Shown in pieces: positions 61,240-64,000 of a DNA stretch of 64,000 nt (positions within the stretch are counted from its first letter, which is position 1; every line of letters starts with the position of its first letter). The position numbers and the translations under genes are program-made. The DNA comes from Bacillus_I endophytica_A (GTDB lineage: Bacteria > Bacillota > Bacilli > Bacillales > Bacillaceae_H), in NCBI RefSeq assembly GCF_026790145.1, contig NZ_JALAMS010000024.1:1-64000 (forward strand), written 5' to 3'. The notes below the pieces were generated by a model, which saw only the letters and a program-made list of their open reading frames with translations, ran no database searches and was not told the origin of the DNA.

Positions 61240-61941
61240 TTAACGTTCGCTCATTTTATTTTGGGAAGCTAACCAGTTTGCTTCAGCCTCTGCTAAACGA
61301 ATGTAGTTTGGCACAAGACTATGAGCTTCTTCAGGTTGTTTGTTCATTCCGATTAAAGCAAGTTCACTTGGACGAGGGTTATGGGTTACGATCTCACTAA
61401 AACAAGCCTTTTCTCCTAGGATATGTGTAAGAACCTCACGATGTAGAGGAACATCGTTTCCTACGAAAAGAATCTTTTGATCTAATTCTTTTAGTTGAGT
61501 TGCCCATGCTTCATTTAAAATGTTCACATCTGCGTTTACTTCCACAAGTTTATCTTCATATTTGTATAAGCCTGTGTAAATTTGTTGACGTCTTGCATCA
61601 AAAAGTGGAGAAATGTAGCCATCAAAGAAACGCCCATTTGCAGCAAGAACTTCAAGGCTCGAAACTCCAACAAGAGGAATATTCAAAGACCATGAGAGAG
61701 TTTTTGCAATTGTAACTCCTATTCTCACGCCTGTGTAAGAACCAGGTCCTTTTGCTACTACAATCCTTTCTAAATCTTTAGGTTTCATCCCACAATCTTT
61801 TAAAAGTGTTTCTACTGCTGGCATTGCTCGTACAGAATGATTTTTCTTTACATTTGTAATGATTTCACCAATCACTTTATCTTCATCAACAAGAGCTACT
61901 CCAAGCGTATCTGTTGATGTATCAATTGCTAATGTTTTCAT
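61240..61941 (-). CDS. tsaB: tRNA threonylcarbamoyladenosine synthesis protein TsaB
   Basis: TsaB (233 residues) is the scaffold of the t6A complex, related to TsaD but catalytically inactive. LAIDTSTDTLGVALVDEDKV, AKGPGSYTGVRIGVTIAKTL and GVSSLEVLAANG are family motifs. The N-terminus overlaps tsaE by 20 bases, so translation is coupled. Confidence 0.95.
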   Translation of the reverse strand: MKTLAIDTSTDTLGVALVDEDKVIGEIITNVKKNHSVRAMPAVETLLKDCGMKPKDLERIVVAKGPGSYTGVRIGVTIAKTLSWSLNIPLVGVSSLEVLAANGRFFDGYISPLFDARRQQIYTGLYKYEDKLVEVNADVNILNEAWATQLKELDQKILFVGNDVPLHREVLTHILGEKACFSEIVTHNPRPSELALIGMNKQPEEAHSLVPNYIRLAEAEANWLASQNKMSER

Positions 61942-62416
61942 CTTTTATAAACTCCTTACAGAGATCGATATATTGGGATCCCTTAGCTTTTAAACAAATC
62001 TCTCGCTTATCCCCTTCTCTATGATACAATTCTATCTCTAGACGCGAAAGAGGAAGCTGATCTTCAATTAAATGAGCCCATTCTACAACAGTTACACCAT
62101 TGCCTTCAAAATATTCATCAAACCCTAAGTCTTCCATACTTTCTCCTAGTCGATAAACATCCATATGATACAAGGGAAGCTTCTCTCCTTGATACTCTTT
62201 AATGATTGTAAACGTTGGGCTGTTCACGGTGCGAGTAACGCCAAGCCCTTTTGCTAGTCCCTTTGTGAAAGTCGTTTTTCCAGCCCCAAGATCTCCTTCA
62301 AGTAAAATTAAGTTTCCCTCTTGAAGATAATGAGCAAGATTCTCAGCAAGCTTCATTGTTTGCTCGGGTGTTTCAGTAGTGATATGGAAAACTTCTTCTC
62401 CAATATTATTCATCAT
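61922..62416 (-). CDS. tsaE: tRNA threonylcarbamoyladenosine synthesis ATPase TsaE
   Basis: TsaE (164 residues) is the P-loop ATPase that regenerates the TsaB-TsaD complex. ILLEGDLGAGKTTFTKGLAK is the Walker A, and VNSPTFTIIKEYQG, YHMDVYRLG and VVEWAHLIEDQLP are conserved. ATG 62416 follows GAGGATCA. It is first in the tsaE-tsaB-rimI-tsaD operon. In B. subtilis thiL precedes it; here rRNA and tRNA genes do. Confidence 0.95.
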   Translation of the reverse strand: MMNNIGEEVFHITTETPEQTMKLAENLAHYLQEGNLILLEGDLGAGKTTFTKGLAKGLGVTRTVNSPTFTIIKEYQGEKLPLYHMDVYRLGESMEDLGFDEYFEGNGVTVVEWAHLIEDQLPLSRLEIELYHREGDKREICLKAKGSQYIDLCKEFIKDENISN

Positions 62417-62474
62417 TGATCCTCGCTTTAATAAAGTTTTAGATACCCTTATAGGATGCCCTAAGTTTCATTGT

Positions 62475-62510
62475 ACAAAAAAAAGACCTTAGGATGCTAT
62501 TCCTAAGGAT
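62475..62510 (-). terminator. Second terminator after the rRNA-tRNA operon
   Basis: CCTTAGGA and TCCTAAGG form a perfect stem followed by TCTTTTTTTT on the minus strand. It stands between the first terminator and tsaE and helps insulate tsaE from rRNA transcription. A weak tsaE promoter, TATAAG (62449-62454), lies downstream. Confidence 0.85.
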
Positions 62511-62528
62511 AAATTTGTGCTCTATAAA

Positions 62529-62559
62529 TAAAAAAACGAAACAATTCTGTCTGTTTCGA
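62529..62559 (-). terminator. rRNA-tRNA operon terminator
   Basis: CGAAACA and TGTTTCG form a 7-bp stem followed by seven T residues on the minus strand, 22 bases after tRNA-Asp. Confidence 0.85.
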
Positions 62560-62580
62560 ATCAATACTACATGTTATAAA

Positions 62581-62656
62581 TGGCGGTCCCGACGGGAATC
62601 GAACCCGCGATCTCCTGCGTGACAGGCAGGCATGTTAACCGCTACACCACGGGACC
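62581..62656 (-). tRNA. tRNA-Asp (GTC)
   Basis: The minus strand begins GGTCCCGTGGTGTAGCGGTT, has the anticodon loop CTGTCAC with GTC, and ends GGGACCGCCA with an encoded CCA. All arms pair. Confidence 0.97.
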
Positions 62657-62658
62657 TT

Positions 62659-62735
<77 letters not shown>

Positions 62736-62743
62736 ATATGATA

Positions 62744-62860
62744 AGCCTGGCAACGTCCTACTCTCACAGGGACAAAGTCCCAACTACCATCGGCGCTCAA
62801 GAGCTTAACTTCTGTGTTCGGCATGGGAACAGGTGTGACCTCTTGGCTATGGTTACCAGA
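62744..62860 (-). rRNA. 5S ribosomal RNA
   Basis: The minus strand contains AGAGGTCACACCTGTTCCCA, GCCGAACACAGAAGTTAAGC and GCGCCGATGGTAGTTGGGAC, the conserved 5S core, ending GTAGGACGTTGCCAGGC. The ends are accurate to a few bases. Confidence 0.95.
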
Positions 62861-62931
62861 CTATATTGAGTTGTTCACTCAAAACTAAATAACAAGGCAA
62901 GGAAAAACATATCCGATTATGATCAATTCTT

Positions 62932-64000
<1,069 letters not shown>

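Overview
The window is low-GC DNA from a Bacillaceae chromosome (Bacillus/Priestia-type). This rests on gene order: tsaE-tsaB-rimI-tsaD, ydiF-type ABC-F, moaC-rex-tatA-tatC, ydiK/ydiL, groES-groEL and yeaC-yeaD-yebA-guaA-pbuG are arranged as around B. subtilis ydi/yea/yeb. It also rests on strong GGAGG ribosome-binding sites, a CIRCE element, and guanine and TPP riboswitches. I cannot fix the species. Two rRNA operons on the minus strand bracket the window: the 5' end of a 16S gene with tandem promoters at 1-311, and a 23S-5S-tRNA-fMet-tRNA-Asp end at 62581-64000.

Left part (432-8245, minus): pbuG and guaA, each behind a guanine riboswitch, then a MoxR ATPase / DUF58 / transglutaminase operon. 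8508-14850 is a patchwork: a GntR regulator divergent from a TauE/SafE exporter, a secreted thermonuclease lipoprotein, rpiB, a second GntR regulator and an MFS carrier that share an operator-like 14-mer. 14851-27075 is mostly sugar metabolism: a frameshifted cupin gene, an SDR gene under a TPP riboswitch, the rbsRKDACB ribose operon, and a cluster with a Gfo/Idh dehydrogenase, an AraC regulator, a sugar porter and a TIM-barrel isomerase. 27446-33609 is a complete 2-aminoethylphosphonate uptake and degradation operon with a DeoR regulator. 33996-35811 holds an Imm6-like orphan, a proline-rich protein and an unknown conserved-looking protein.

The most unusual part is a 16.1-kb integrative island (35919-52042) inserted at the 3' end of groEL. 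A 24-bp direct repeat containing the groEL stop codon flanks it, an 18-bp arm-type repeat lies just inside each end, and a tyrosine integrase sits at the groEL side. The island has separated groEL from its own terminator, now at 35825-35872. Its replication and regulation genes (primase-polymerase, DUF3987, TubC-like protein, small HTH proteins, no capsid or conjugation genes) resemble a phage-inducible chromosomal island, and several show nonsense or frameshift damage. The cargo is open and looks like defence: a SacI-like endonuclease with a C5 methyltransferase, an AlkA-like glycosylase, and a minus-strand set of a three-repeat zinc-finger protein (DUF4379), a Z1 helicase-like ATPase and a DUF4420 PD-(D/E)XK protein. 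This set recalls the Mza system but lacks its MutL and AIPR parts.

The right part (52025-62735) is core genome: groESL, a CPBP protease and ydiK, the Tat translocase, rex, moaC, an ABC-F protein, the t6A genes, and a cluster of DnaA boxes between the ABC-F gene and tsaD.
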